A stretch of DNA of 64,000 nt, from the NCBI GenBank assembly GCA_040357565.1, contig JBDODJ010000033.1; one strand, written 5' to 3'. The position numbers and the translations under genes were made by a program. Source of the stretch: Cercozoa sp. M6MM. Its lineage: Eukaryota; Endomyxa: Ascetosporea. The notes beneath the pieces are model-generated. The model had not been told where the DNA came from. It saw only the letters and a list, made by a program, of their open reading frames with translations, and ran no database searches. Below, piece after piece: positions 1-14,387 of this stretch (its first letter is position 1; every line of letters starts with the position of its first letter).

Positions 1-2310
<2,310 letters not shown>

Positions 2311-2865
2311 CTGCGCTCAACGTTTACATCAGCACTTGCGCTCAGTAGCTCCAGGGAATGAAACACACCGCAGCTTGCATGAAAACTTCGACGCCAAAGT
2401 TGCGTCGCTGTCGCCTGATGAGCACATAGCATGCAGTATTTACAGTCGCAGAAGCATGTAAATATGGTGGCAAGTACATCTGCGACAGACGTGCTGCCGC
2501 GCGCCGTGTATGCATAGGCGTGCTGACACCGCACTAACAACGTACTGAGCACCGATTATTAAAGCGCTAACAGCGCGATCCTGCGGATTAGAGCCAAAAC
2601 TTCGTCATTTTTGGACTGAAAATAATATAGCTGTACCGGAAAATCAGGACAAATAAAGAGACGAGCCGATACTTGTTTGTCAGTTTATTTCAAGCTTAGC
2701 CTGCGCGTGAGTTAGATATACCGTGCGCAAGCATCATCAGATTGTCATTCAACCCACAGAGAGTGAAGGTTGCTGACGTGGAAGAGGTGCAAAATTCTTT
2801 TCGAAGGCCATCTTCGCACTCGGCATGCGCGCATCCATCCATGTTTGGTTTTTGTTGCAACAGCG
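2311..2865. promoter_or_regulatory. divergent intergenic region, unknown gene / NAR1
   Basis: About 555 bp separate the start codons of the leftward unknown gene and the rightward NAR1 gene, so both promoters should lie here. The stretch is more AT-rich than the flanking exons (for example around 2600-2700). I see no clear TATA box or repeated motif. Confidence 0.4.
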
Positions 2866-5224
2866 ATGTCGCACTTCAGCGCCGGAATTAAGCTCGATGA
2901 CATCAACGACTACGTACCACTTTTGCTTGGATTCCACGTCGAAGTACTCGAGGCAGAGCTCTACTGATACACTTGCCCCCCACTGTGAGTACAGTTGGAA
3001 GCAGAGGAGACCTGCGTGTTGGAAACCAACCAAAAAAACAAGCAGGAGTTAGACTTCAGCACTGACAGCGGCAGCGTCGAAATAAAGTTCCGTCGCGACG
3101 ACACTGGCCACTTCAAGCAAATCCGAACAGACGAATCGACGCAGACCGCCCGCATCACACTGGATGACTGCCTCGCATGTTCGGTACGCTGGCCTGTCTT
3201 GTGTCTTGTCTAAATTTGAGTCAGAAAAGGACTGCTGCTGTGCGTAGGGTTGTGTGACGTCAGCAGAGACCAAACTGATTGAGCAGCAGTCGCTGGAGCA
3301 AGTGCAACAGTACCGTGACAGTGGTTTCGACACGTGCGTGATCTCGGTGTCATCGCAGACGCGTCTGTCTTTCGCCGCGCGAACTGGACTTTCGGAAGCA
3401 CAAGTAAACGGCGTTTTCTTGACTGACAGCGTAGCTACAACGGGGTGATGACACTACCTTTGCTTGTGACTGTGGTGCACTGTAGGTGTTCGCGCGCCTG
3501 ACAACGCTGTTCAAGAGATACTTTGACGTGCAGTACGTGCTCGACGTGAACGAGGCGCTGCCGCTGGCGCAGAAACTCGCCGCCGAGGAGTTTGTTGAGC
3601 GACTCGAGAAGGTGGGATGAACTACAATTAATGTGATGTGTATTTTACGCTTGTATACAGGGAAAAACACCAGTACTCAGTGGCGAGTGCCCTGGGTATC
3701 CTGACTTTGTGTGGCCTGTGCATGTATGTGTCTGTGTGTGTGTGTGTGTGTTTATGCTTTTGCAGCTGGGTGTGTTTCGCCGAGCGACACAGTTCTGCCT
3801 CTCAGTTGCTCTCACTGTTGAGTCGGTGTGTTGTTACTTCTGCTATTTAATGATGTCTGCCCAACTACCGTTTCGTGCATACAGAGTGCCGTCACCGCAG
3901 CAGCTGCTTGGTGCTGCAGTCAAGCGCACATTGCGTACCTTTAATTTTGTGTTAATCTGCCAAAATTAGGTGTATTGCGTGTGCTTGCGGCAGATAACAG
4001 ACACGTGCAACACACTTGTGTCATGCCGTGCTTCGACAAGAAACTAGAGGCAGCGCGACGCGAGTTCACGGGTAACACCGTGCCCAGTGACAGCAGCAGC
4101 AGCAGCAGCAGCAGGAGACAGCCAGGGTCTGAGCAAGAAGTCGTTCAACATGTCGATTGCGTGGTCACTCCTGTTGAAATTGAGCAAGAGATGGAACGTC
4201 TCAACGTACACACTCTTTCTACCTGTACCGTGTCATGTGATTGGGACGCATCGTATATGCAATAGGTCTCATTTGAGGATTTGGAGGAGACACCTTGGGA
4301 CACCCTTGCGAACCTGGATGATGTAACCTTTCTCTGTCCAATGATGCCCTTAATGTGCCCGTATATACGAGTGTACAGCCGAGTGCGTCGACTGCGCAAG
4401 AGCGTCTCGCAACGGCACGCGATGTCGGTGGCAGTAATGGCTACGCCGACTTTGTCCTGCGATATGCCGAGCGACACTTTGCAAACACTGACAAAGACGC
4501 CGATGAGGGTTTCAACAACGACGTCAGTGCAGTCGAGTGGAAGCGCACCAAGAACAACGACTGGCACGAGGCTTCGGTGCGACTCCCGTCCGGCAAGGTC
4601 AAGTTCGTGCGTGCCTATGGCTTCCGCAACATACAGAACGTTGTGCGCAAACTGGTGCCTCCCAAGGTAGGCACACGGAGGCGCAGACACGTTCCGCCCA
4701 AGTGGCGCTACGTAGAAGTCATGGCCTGTCCCACTGGGTGTCTCAACGGTGGTGCGCAGCTCCGTGCTCAGGTGTGTCGCTTTGCCTGCTGTGCTCTCTG
4801 TTTTAAACGGATTGGTGTACGGCCTTTCAGGCACCCGAGTCAGAGGGACAAGTCCAGCAGGCAGCGTTGGCACATGCGAGACATGCCGCACTTGTGCGGG
4901 TACTATATGTATATCTGAATTTGCGTTCGTTTTTTTAAGCCATATACTACGCATGCACAGAGGTTGCAGACTCTCTTGGAGCAACGACCAGTGGCCTCTC
5001 CGACCCGACAAGAGGAACAGGTGCTCTTGTCTTTGGTGTGACTGGCCGTGACCAAACGCGCTTGTATGCGTGTGTGTGCTCGTGTGTAGTCAAACGAAAT
5101 GCGTGCGCGCTTGCACCCGACACAACTGGCGACGACGTTCCGCAATTTGTCACCGGATGCCACGGAAGTTGCTGCCAACGAAGACGCTGTGGATGCTAGT
5201 GCGGCACTCACTCTCAAGTGGTAG
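2866..5224 (+). CDS. NAR1: cytosolic Fe-S cluster assembly factor NAR1/CIAO3 (IOP1, Fe-hydrogenase-like)
   Basis: NAR1 (CIAO3/IOP1) carries Fe-S clusters in the cytosolic iron-sulfur assembly targeting complex. The ATG at 2866 gives MSHFSAGIKLDDINDY, matching the family N-terminus. Exons as read: 2866-2913, 2995-3183, 3248-3413, 3486-3611, 3661-3695, 3766-3835, 3895-3934, 3994-4205, 4266-4322, 4379-4771, 4831-4899, 4961-5035, 5090-5224. Hallmarks are ITLDDCLACS joined to GCVTSAET, spliced CPGWVCFAE, SPQQLLGAAVKRTL, HTCVMPCFDKKLEA, VDCV, YGFRNIQNVV and VEVMACPTGCLNGG. The protein ends ALTLKW, equivalent to the conserved C-terminal tryptophan motif that serves as a CIA targeting signal. The cluster-ligating cysteines of the H-cluster-like domain are present. 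One internal run, SSSSSSS, comes from an AGC repeat near 4093. Family identity is secure. Confidence 0.93.
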
Positions 5225-6238
5225 CCAGCGCAGCGATGCGCCACGAGCAGTAGTTTTTAATTAATGACTGTGGTGTGTGGCGTGGTTACGTCAGCAAACT
5301 TCCCGGACTTTGTGTTCGGTCGTGGACAAAACCGATCCGGCTGGCACGACGTTTCCTCTCCATTTGGGTCCCTGATGATTTGGGTCGTGTGGGAGCGTCG
5401 TCAAAAGGTGAGGTTAGCACAGTCGCGTGTTCGGACGCGGCGCGCCTGCGGTGGACAAAAACCGAAAGTGATCCGGCGCAATTTCTCCGATCGATTGATG
5501 ATGTCAGGGACCGGGCAAAATTTTTAAAAAACGACTCCCAAACCTCAATTTTTTGGAACCCACGAAGCTAAAATACCGCGCCACTCCCCTATCAAGTCAG
5601 CTTACGGTATTTCTGATACAGTGACCGAGTTTATTGGTGCTCAGAGCGCATTCTGTCACATTTTGGTGTTGTTTTTTGTTTTTGACTCCAAGCCAGCGGT
5701 TAGTTGCGATTTTTCGAAGTGCGTTTTCTTCGATCACACTTCTGCTCTCTTCAAAAGCAACGCTGCATTCCCTGTGGGCTATTTGAGTGTGCACACGCCC
5801 TCCCGTTCGGTTTGTGTGTGTCAGTGAAGCTCCCGCCACTCGATTCCGTCATCGACGTTTTTGTTTGTGCAGCTTGTTCGTTTGTGCGAACCACCTTGTT
5901 TCTTCGCGTCTGCCTGCAGCTCCTTGCAACACGTCTTGCATCACGCATTGTGGAATGTCCACGCTTTTCGAAAGCTCGCGTACGTTACACCTCGTTTAAT
6001 GCGTCATTGAATGCGATTCGCACTTTGAAACTGCCTGATCAACACAACCCTGATTCTTTCGCCTCGTGCCTTTGTTTTTACGCCTTACACTTACTGACTT
6101 CGCGTTGAGCAGGACCGGCAAAGTACATTGGGTCGACGACGTTTCTCGTGTAAATTCTTCCACTTTCACACCACAAATGTGATAATCTAATGGAATTCTT
6201 GCGGTCCCAGCGGTTCGCGTTGCGTGCCAATTTCGCGC
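5225..6238. other. intergenic region, no supported gene
   Basis: No conserved exon is visible. Short open frames near 5264-5570 lack splice-linked continuation. The 5600-6200 part is T-rich and may contain the promoter of the downstream zinc-finger gene. Confidence 0.4.
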
Positions 6239-8453
6239 ATGTCATGTGGAAGCAATAGCGAATCGTGCTCGCGTTTTCAACGACTGGTACGAACGACGCC
6301 GCGTGCTGTGTTCGTCGACCTAGACAAGAGCTTTGGTGATGATGCGGATTCTTACACGTGCGACATGGATCCGTCCGAGCTCGAGCTCGGCACGCACCGC
6401 TCGCGTTCACCTTCGCCCATCCCGAAGGTTTGTTTTCTGCAAGCTCTCTCGTTTTGTCAAACTGGACGACCTCTTCTTTATCAGGACTACGAAACTACGT
6501 GGCCAAGCAGTGTCCGCCAGGCGGTACGCGATTTGTCGGGCTCTGGGCGCTTCGATCGTAGCCTTCTTTGGCGTGCCAACTTGCACGAGGTACTGGCCGT
6601 TTTCCATCTACCCATGCGCCCAATGTGTGTGTGTGTGTGTGTGTGCGTGTGCGTGCGTCTCCAGGACGAATTGAGCGTTGCGAGCGACGAACAAGCCGCA
6701 CTGGCGGAGTTTGTGGATTCGGATGACGAGATGCTCGCCGACTTTGGCGCTGCTCTGCGAGCTCGTGGGCAACAGCAGGAGTCGCAAGTTACCTTTGGCC
6801 CTGTGCGGAGGAAAGTTGAGGTTTCGGCGTCGTCAAGTTCGACGCAGTCCGCTTCGGTTCAGTCGGCGACGTCTGGGTCGTCGTCTCTCCACTCACTGTC
6901 GGACACGCTGTCAGAGCTGGTGTCGACGTCGCCGCGACCGCGTTCGGCGCCGTCGTCGTCCAGCTCGCGTCTCGGCGCGCACGTGATGCCACCTTCCCTC
7001 ACTGGTATACCAAAGCTCGCATGCTCTTTTTGTAACCCGTCATGTATTACCTTGGACTATAACGTGACAGGTGGAGGCAATGTGTTGTGCGAGTCTCCAC
7101 CGTATTCTCGTCGCTCTACGCCATGTATGGCGTCACACCAGCCAACACATGCCCCGCTACAGTCCGAGGATGTCATTGCCTACGGTGATGCTACGGAGAC
7201 ACCAACCTTATTTGGCAAGGATGGCATGGAGAATGACCAAGATGACTCGCTTGGTCTCGACCCATTGTCGGTGACAATGCCGCCTATTCCACTACACGAT
7301 GAAGACAACTACTCGTATCCTCTCCCTCTCTCCCTCTCTCCCTTTCTCCCTCCCTCTTCCTTACCTCTCTTTGAATGTTTTTGCTTTAGAGGAGCAAACT
7401 CTGGGTTTCTGGGCGAACGGCAGCGACCAGTGGTGCAGCTGTCAAACGCGCCACCCACGCTTGTATTCAGTCCCGCACTGCGCGCGCAGAGGAACGCGCA
7501 GTCTGTGTCAATTTCGGTGTGTTGCTCTGTGTCCACGGTTTGCCTCGTCCCTGTACGTGTTGTCCCTACCTGTAGGTGTCCAATCCGCAGCCGTCTGTGG
7601 TGCAGCTTCCCCTCCAGCAAGTATCGCAGCCAGTGGCGCGGCACGCGGCCAAGTCTCCGGTTGTGAGCTGCAATTCGCGACTTAAGCTCGCGCAGCGACA
7701 GACACCGGCGTCGACAACCATCCGAAGGGTATTTGATGCGATGTGGCTCCGTTGAGGTTTGCGAATCGATACATGCGCGATTGAATTTGACCTGTGCTTT
7801 CAGGCGCGTAAACGAATGCGTGACGTGCAAGTCTCGCGTGACAGTGCGCACGGCATGGCGCACGACGCTCTGGCACAGTCCGAAATGTACCTTATGAGCG
7901 GTAGCGACGACGACGTTGAGCTCAGGCGCAGTGGTCGCCGTCGAGCTCCCAGCACGTGGCTCCAGGAGCTGTCGGCTGGCAGCGTCGTCGTTGCCAGTGG
8001 CTCTGCACCGAGCACTGACGGCGAGACTGAGGTACCGTCACTGAGTTTTCACTTTGCAACCACTTGTATCGCCTTCTCTCTGTGATTGCAGAGTCGTGGA
8101 AATGATGATGATGACGAGTTCGTTCTCGATCACGAAGAGGACGCGTGTGTGAATGACGTCGCGGCTGCCGCTGCTGCCGCGCGATACGAGCGTCAGATGT
8201 TAAACGAGTCGACATCGTCTGGCAGACGAACCAAACGACGACGTGTTGGCAATCGCAAGGTATCGTGGTTTTTCTGTTCGAGGACGAGCTGTATTGTATG
8301 CGGCTGTTTGAGTAGCGCGCCGGCAATGGCAACAAGGTGTACAAGTGCAGCATTTGCGGCCAGGTCTTCATGCGCAGTCATCTACAGCTAAACGCCCACA
8401 TGAAGGTGCACAAGAAGCAACAACTGGCACAACAGGAGGCCGCCGAGTTTTAA
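6239..8453 (+). CDS. acidic, serine-rich protein with one C-terminal C2H2 zinc finger
   Basis: This is a multi-exon gene ending at TAA 8451-8453. The first exon is open from ATG 6239 (MSCGSNSESC) and includes a second candidate start at 6365 (MDPSELELGTHRSRSPSPIP). Middle exons encode an acidic segment (DELSVASDEQAALAEFVDSD, about 6664-6735), a long Ser-rich stretch (about 6826-6970), a basic patch (RRSGRRRAPSTW) and an acidic DDDDEFVLDHEED segment. They end in TKRRRVGNRK, a likely nuclear localisation signal. The final exon encodes YKCSICGQVFMRSHLQLNAH and then MKVH, a single near-canonical C2H2 finger, and ends QQEAAEF. A nuclear DNA- or chromatin-associated role is inferred from the finger plus NLS; no orthologue is recognised. 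One intron contains the (GT)n tract near 6625. Confidence 0.7.
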
Positions 8454-8899
8454 GGTTTATGACGGCCCCGACGTTACAATTGACTTGTCACGTCGGCCGC
8501 GAGCTCGTACCGCACCATAGAGCAGCAAAATTCTCAGACGACTCTGGGTTGAGATCTCGATCAACGAGCGTAATTGTGACTGTTGAACAACCGAACTAAA
8601 CTGTCATGGCCAGCGCAGTGGACCCGATGGGAATCTTACCAATGGATATCAGCGCGATGAAACGGAACTCGAACCACGATACCGTACGTAAGGTAGGATT
8701 CCCGGTAACCGTCTCCCTCGTCATCCCGCGCCACGCGACTTACCTCTTTTGCTAACAGCGTAAATTGTCACAGTTTCGTAGAGTGAGTACCTAATCGACG
8801 ACAGGGTAGTAGAAACGAGTCGTCATTATTCCCAAGTCATGAAAATCAGTTTTTATAATTTTCAAGTTGCTGAGTTTTGCGTCGTAGCCACGTTGTATA
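8454..8899. other. intergenic region, no supported gene
   Basis: No coding signal is visible. Around 8640-8700 there is a GTACGTAAGGTAGG stretch resembling splice-donor sequence, but no exon chain could be built around it. Confidence 0.35.
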
Positions 8900-9823
8900 A
8901 TGTCTGTTGCTAGTTCGCCCAAGTCTGTCATTCGATTCAAGCCGCTCACTGGCTTTTTGTTTTTAGCGCCTAAAAGTCGACCTGACCGTGCTTACACAGC
9001 GGACGAGTTTCGTCGCTGTTGCGTAGCACGCGTGCCTCCTCCCAGCAGGTCCATGTTCCCGGTTTCGTGTGCTGCTGATCATGAATGCCGAATGCACACC
9101 AACTACGAGAACCGCACCTTTCAGGAAAGCGTGGGTACGTTCAAATGCCTGCGGCTGCGTTGCTACCCCAGTTATCGTGCAGCACCTGTCAAGCGTAAGT
9201 TTAGTTGATAGCAAAAATGTTGCTTGAGCAGTTGAAAGTACAGTCGTCGGGCACCGGCATCATGCATGAACTCCCCGAGCCAGATTCCCTGTGTTCCCCA
9301 TCGCAAGAAAATGGAGCTTTACGCAAAGACAGCAACGTGAGGACGAAATCCACCTGCCAGCGTCCTGTGACAAACCTGCCATCGGCTATCGGCAACGTGA
9401 TTGAGGTTCCACAAAGCATCGACTTTATGTGCGCGGGCATGCACTCCTGTTCACGCATTCCGTACGGTATAATCTATGCTGTGCCAGTTACACGGTCAAA
9501 TTCGGTACCGATTTCTTCTCGCAAGACGCGTCGAGACAGCCATGAGCATGATGAAGATACCTGCATGAATGAGGTATAGTTCGACACACTTGGTCTCAAA
9601 CTGTAGTGTACCCATTTGGAGGAGGTCCTCGGCGTGGAACGAGTGTGCTGAGAAACTGGTCCGTGTCCAACAGAGCGTTTGGTTCAAGGCACTAATTTAC
9701 ACATGGCCCACAAGGCAGTCGTCAAGTGCTGCCATTATCTTCAATTTCCAGTACCTCACCAACGGCAACGGACGCAGTAGTGTGCATTATTTGGATATGG
9801 CAGAGACCCACCTGCGACAGTGA
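8900..9823 (+). CDS. unrecognised protein, several exons
   Basis: The ATG at 8900 gives MSVASSPKSVIRFKPLT. The frame stays open through a Cys/Arg-rich segment to about 9190, where a GTAAGT donor joins an exon resuming after the CAG at about 9230 (LKVQSSGTGIMHELPEPDSL). This runs to a GAG|GTATAG donor near 9573. A further exon, about 9606-9823, includes VRVQQSVWFKALIYTWPTRQ and ends at TGA about 9823. No domain is recognised. The order of exons is plausible but no homology supports it, and part of 9840-10020 could be another exon. Spacing to B9D2 is about 470 bp in the same direction, so a shared transcript cannot be excluded. Confidence 0.4.
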
Positions 9824-10291
9824 GAACTTCTCAACTAAATTTTCAACGCTCAAGCTTGAAGAAACTGTTCCGTACAGTACCACAATATTGGGGAGCATCG
9901 GCAGGGCAAGGAGAATCTCTGGTGTGATGATATGCCATCCTTTGGATATGAGTAAATTGGCGGCGAGCGCAGTTGAAAGTCAAGAAGGCAAAAGCATGGG
10001 AAAATTGTACCTTGTGGTTTAGGTGAAAGCAAAACCTCGCGTTGAAACCACGCCATGTCCAGATGCTAGAATCTTCCTCGTACTGTAATGACAGAGTGTG
10101 ACATTAGCGTCTCCTTCTAATCGCCAGTGCATCAATACTATGTCCGAAGGGTACGGAACAGTTTAAATTTAAAACAGCGAATGTTGCACAGTTGTTCCAT
10201 CCGCGCGGACGAAAGCAAAAGTGTCGCATGTGGACAGATACCGCAATTTTGGTACTAAAAGGCGTTCTTCTGAATTAGCGTGACATTCTGC
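9824..10291. other. intergenic region upstream of B9D2
   Basis: An open frame at about 9840-10020 (ending GKSMGKLYLVV) lacks a recognised domain. The TCCGCGCGGA palindrome lies at 10200-10209, 82 bp upstream of the B9D2 start codon, so it could be part of that promoter. Otherwise nothing recognisable. Confidence 0.35.
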
Positions 10292-11056
10292 ATGAACAGC
10301 AGCGCGGAGCCAGAAGTGCATATCTTCGGTGAGCTGCTAGGAGCAGCTCGACTCGGTGTTGGCGACGCGTTTTGCCGTTTTCGCTTCGTTCAGGAGAATG
10401 ACGGTGCCAGTGAGGCTTGGCGGTGTGCCGAAGGCACTTTGAGTGGACAAACGCAGGTAACTTAAAGCAGTTTATAATTTTCTTCATTCTGCCAGTTTGA
10501 ATTATATTTGTAGGTGGAACAGGGAAGCAGAGGGCACGTTGTGTGGAATCACCCTGTGGATGTGCACTTTTTTGCGCGCTCCGTCGCTGGTTGGCCGCGC
10601 ATTGACGTGTCAGTGTGGAGACTTACCCCTGAGGGGCACCAGGTTCCAGGTATGTTTGCATTTAAGTTTGCACTTCCCCCTCCCTCTCATCTTGTCAGTT
10701 TTGTTTTCTAGTTGGGTACGGAACTTGCGCCGTGCCAACTACAAACGGTCTGCATGGCATCCAGTGTTCTCTCTGGCGGCCTGTCGGATCATTGTCGGAC
10801 GAGCTCTCACGCATTTTTCTGGGCTTCGCACCAAGTTTACGAAAGCCTGCGGCAGTGTCGCAGGACCTCGAGCTGCGACAGCGATTGAAGACAGGTGTGT
10901 TCTATACAGCACCGCTGACTGTTATGTACCAGGCATGTCATGCGTGTGCTTCCAACAGCATCCGCGGGCACAGTGCTACTGCGACTGGAGGTACTCACTA
11001 GGAACTTCCCGCAGCACAATGTGGAAATCGCCGAGAAGCATACGATAATGATGTGA
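10292..11056 (+). CDS. B9D2: B9 domain-containing protein 2 (ciliary transition-zone component)
   Basis: B9D2 belongs to the Tectonic/MKS-B9 complex at the ciliary transition zone and gates protein entry to the cilium. Four exons read cleanly: 10292-10456, 10514-10649, 10712-10894 and 10959-11056. The protein begins MNSSAEPEVHIFGELLGAAR. It contains the B9 hallmarks GQTQVEQG, VVWNHPVDVHFFARSVAGWP, VGYGTCAVPTTNGLHGIQC and LWRPVGS. It closes with SAGTVLLRLEVLTRNF, then EIAEKHTIMM, equivalent to the C-terminal strand and tail of animal B9D2. Length is about 193 aa, close to the family's usual 175. The third junction, ACAG|GTGTGT, restores the conserved frame across exons 3 and 4. This gene is the best evidence in the window that the organism builds a compartmentalised cilium. 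Confidence 0.93.
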
Positions 11057-11736
11057 TCGGATCGGATCGGATCGAATGGCCTGGGTGCGACGAATATCGA
11101 TACCGTCGGTGCTGCAGCTGTACCGTACATCACTGTAACTTAGTAGTACCCTCATATCCGCTTTCGGCCATCGTCGCGTGACATGATACGATAGTTAGTT
11201 GAGTCTATACGGAACCAACAGCAATGCCAGTTCCCCCAGTCCAGGGTGGGCCGAAAACGGCCATCTACCACCCTTAAGGTAGGAGCGCCCAACTCTGTGG
11301 TCCGTCATTGCAGTGCAAAACGTCATTGACGCTTAAGGTAGGAGGATATGGCCTTCTCGAAGCGTCTCTCTGCCGGCACTTTGGCTGCAACTGCAGCTAC
11401 TAGTGCGTATTCGTTGAGTCGTGGGGCGGACTGTCGTGTCGGGTTTCGCTCAGGCATATGATGTCAGGCCTTTATGCAGCGGAACTTCGTGACCCACCCC
11501 AGGACTGGTACAGGAGAACTAAATTTACATAGTTGGTTTCTCGTGACTGAACTCTGCACATCGCATAACTAACTTCTCTTACTCGGTCGCCTGTTGTCGG
11601 CAAAAGCTGCAAAACCTCAGCTCAAGAACTGGGGCTCTTAGGCCTAGCGCGCGCGTACCATACGTAGAGTTGGTCATGATCAAACTCATTGGGCGTTGCC
11701 GTGCGTTGGCATAGTGCCTGAATTTGAGTCCAAGTC
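11057..11736. other. convergent intergenic region between B9D2 and FKBP-TPR
   Basis: No gene is supported. The stretch contains CTTAAGGTAGGAG twice (about 11272 and 11331) and a segment near 11489-11548 that recurs at about 39991-40045. It looks like remnants of a dispersed element between two gene 3' ends. Confidence 0.45.
11489..11548 (+). repeat. dispersed repeat, copy 1
   Basis: The sequence GTGACCCACCCCAGGACTGG, followed by TACAGGAGAACT and ACATAGTTGGTTTC, closely matches 39991-40045 in the same orientation. Copy 1 carries a few extra bases (AATTT) before ACATAGTTGG. The match spans roughly 50 bp. Nothing identifies the element class. Confidence 0.6.
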
Positions 11737-12436
11737 CTACTGATGTCGCTTGTTCTTCTTGAAAGCGTTTCGCATGCGACGCCTCAGCGGCTATGAAAAA
11801 GAAAGTAAGGTCGGGGACCTTGGTGATGATTTCGCCCAGTGTCAGAGGTTTAGGTGGTACCGCATCTGCCAACTCTCGCTGCTTTTCCATGACAACGGAG
11901 CAGTCCTTTAGAAGCTTGCGCGCGTTTGGCGTCTCTGACCACAAACGAAGTAACGGCACACACAGACACATAGACATAGTGAAAGGCAGAGGTAGCCACA
12001 AATGGAGGCACCATCAAGTTCGGCAGCTTTCTTCGCAGCTTTGAAAGCGGCAGCGGCTTTTCCTTGATTGAGCAAGGCGCAGGCTCGCCATCTCCAGCCC
12101 TTGGAATACGATGGTGCGTACCTGTGTCAACACACACGCACAAACCGAAAGAATAAATCTAGAGGTAAAGCTATAGATATAGCGAAGAAAAAAAGATACA
12201 CTGTGGCCTGCTCGGCATTCTCGCAGGAGTTCTCCCAGTCATTAAGCCGAGAGTAAACGAGCGCGCTGCACAACTCAGCCACCAACAGTATCCTCAACCG
12301 CTCAGGGATACGTCAACGCCATGGAGATGAGTCTACAGGTTGGCGTATGCCTTGGCAACCGCAAGACGCGCTTCTTCAGTGCGAGCATGACGCGGGTTCC
12401 GAAAGGTCTAAGGACGAGGCACCATTCACACAGACG

Positions 12437-12524
<88 letters not shown>

Positions 12525-12632
12525 ATACGACTTAAACCAGCCTACTTCAATCGCCTGTTCGTACTTGTCGATCGCAAGTTGGTAACGCTTGTCCTTGAAG
12601 TGAACATTTCTGCAGAGTCAAAGACACACACA

Positions 12633-12690
<58 letters not shown>

Positions 12691-14185
12691 AATGATAAAT
12701 GAAGGGAAAAGAGGGAGAGAGAAGCACCCAAGTTCGCGACGTTCGTTGACACGAGTGATTCGTTCTTCCACGCTGCGCAACTGGTAGTGCTCGAGGCCAG
12801 GCTGCAAAGAAAGCAGCGTGAACTTGTAGCTGAGCTCGTTGAGACCATTCTCTCTGCGCGTACAGTCCAATGCCGAAGAGTAACAGGCCAAAGGAAGAGG
12901 AAGGTACCTCGCGTACTGAATGACACGCGGGTCGTCAAGCGATTCGGAGTCGGCAGCATCGACACTGACAACCACTTCAGTCTCCTCGTGGAGACGCATC
13001 TCTTGCAGCACGATACGGATCAGCAGAGTACTCACGTCCTACTCACAGACCAAAGTTACAGACCAAGGTTCAAAACAAAGCACATGCCATCGGTACAAAA
13101 TGCGAGTCACCTCGGAATCGCAGATGGGGGCCAGGTTCAGTGTTTTCTACATCAAAGAACAAAACGATATCGTTATTCACGCTCTTTTTTGTGCTGCGAA
13201 CCTACCGTGGCGCGACTGACAGCACCCGACTCGTCGGGAAAGAGTGCCTCCACTCGCACCGACACGGTGGCGTAGCGGTTCGGCTGCAGGCGCCCCTCAC
13301 CGCGCTTGAGAATCTTGCGACGCACCAGAAGAAAGCCAGCGTACTACGCAAAAACCTAGCTGCACACAACAACAGACACACAAGGTACCACATTCACACA
13401 CACACCTGAATCATGTCGGTAAAGTCGACCAGTTCGACCAGGTACTCCACAAACTCTGCCTTGCCTGCGAAAGAGTTGAATTCAAAAGGCACACGACAGG
13501 ACAAGGAGGAGTTAAACACAGCAACGAGTCTACACTGCGTAGGCGTGACACCGGCCAAATGTCGAACAACCTTGACACTGCGACCACACGTACAATGCAA
13601 GTATCTCGAATGGCAACACGGCACAGAATCAACAGTGACAGATACATGGCACGTTCGCCTTTGCGCATACTCTCGAGGGCAGCGAACAGACCGCGGTCTC
13701 GGAAAGGCGCCTTGTCCAACGTGCCACTCCACGGCTCCCCTGCCATGGCCGACTCAGCATCTGATTCCTGAGTGAATGCAACCTAGGGAGAAGAAAGGGG
13801 AGAGGGCAAGCAACACAGCCCACACCCACAACGAGCGGTACCTTCGCGATAGCGGGAGGCGAACGGTCAGGCGGAATCTTCGAAGAACGTCCGAGCCCAG
13901 GTCCTCTGTGCACATGATCACGCGTTTTTTGCTTTTGTGGCTTAAAGAGAAAACAACCATACAGTTCTCTTGCCGTCGCTTCCTTGCGCCTAACACGCGC
14001 ACTGCAAAACACAGTTCGATTCTGTCCCTGAAGCTGCAAAGCAAGGAGTCAAAGTACATAGAAGTGTCGTGCACTTTGCCATCGAGGCGCTCGACGAAAC
14101 GAAAGTTGACTAAAGCGCCAGGGGTCGGGAATTCGCCGGAGCCTTGCTCCACGATTTCCTTGGTGACACCAGGGCACACTTTCAT
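11737..14185 (-). CDS. FKBP-type peptidyl-prolyl isomerase with TPR repeats
   Basis: This is a multi-exon immunophilin. It would act as a cis-trans prolyl isomerase and/or HSP90 co-chaperone through its TPR domain. The ATG at 14185 gives MKVCPGVTKEIVEQGSGEFP and VNFRFVERLDGKVHDTS, an FKBP-like opening. Further exons read LESMRKGERAM, YLVELVDFTDMIQ, KILKRGEGRLQPNRYATVSV and SYKFTLLSLQ, consistent with one or more FKBP folds. TPR helices follow: NVHFKDKRYQLAIDKYEQAI (about 12540-12608), RLAVAKAYANLALVYSRLND across a splice, and ACALLNQGKAAAAFKAAKKA. The C-terminus is basic (PLRRRMRNAFKKNKRHQ, then TAG near 11737). Long (CA)n tracts at 12430-12522 and 12620-12690 lie in introns. The drug-binding aromatic residues of FKBP12 are not evident, so activity is uncertain. 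Confidence 0.8.
12437..12522. repeat. (CA)n microsatellite in an FKBP-TPR intron
   Basis: An uninterrupted CA dinucleotide tract, coding-strand (GT)n, between TPR-encoding exons. A second, imperfect tract lies at about 12625-12690. Confidence 0.9.
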
Positions 14186-14387
14186 TCTTTGATCCTTGCG
14201 TTATTGGCAGATCTAAGGCTATCAAAGTTGATCTGCGGCACAATTGTACAGTAGGCAGGCAAGCTCACTATAGCGCTGTGGCTGACTACAGTACACCCAG
14301 TACAGTACAGTACAGTAGTAGTAGTTTCTGTACTGAGTTGTACTACTTAAGCGTGCGATTTTTAGTGCTCGTCGACGCTCTCGACCC
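14186..14387. promoter_or_regulatory. divergent promoter region with GTACA repeats
   Basis: This 202-bp spacer separates the start codons of the FKBP-TPR gene (-) and the Q-rich gene (+). It contains a run of overlapping CAGTA/GTACA units around 14288-14325 followed by GTAGTAGTAG, and a further TTGTACTACTT near 14338. The motif is largely palindromic (GTAC) and sits centrally between the two genes, so it is a candidate shared cis-element; it could also be a simple repeat. Confidence 0.4.

Noticed and set aside
4145-5011. 288-codon open frame on the minus strand
   Set aside because: It is antisense to NAR1 exons, whose conserved motifs fix the coding strand.
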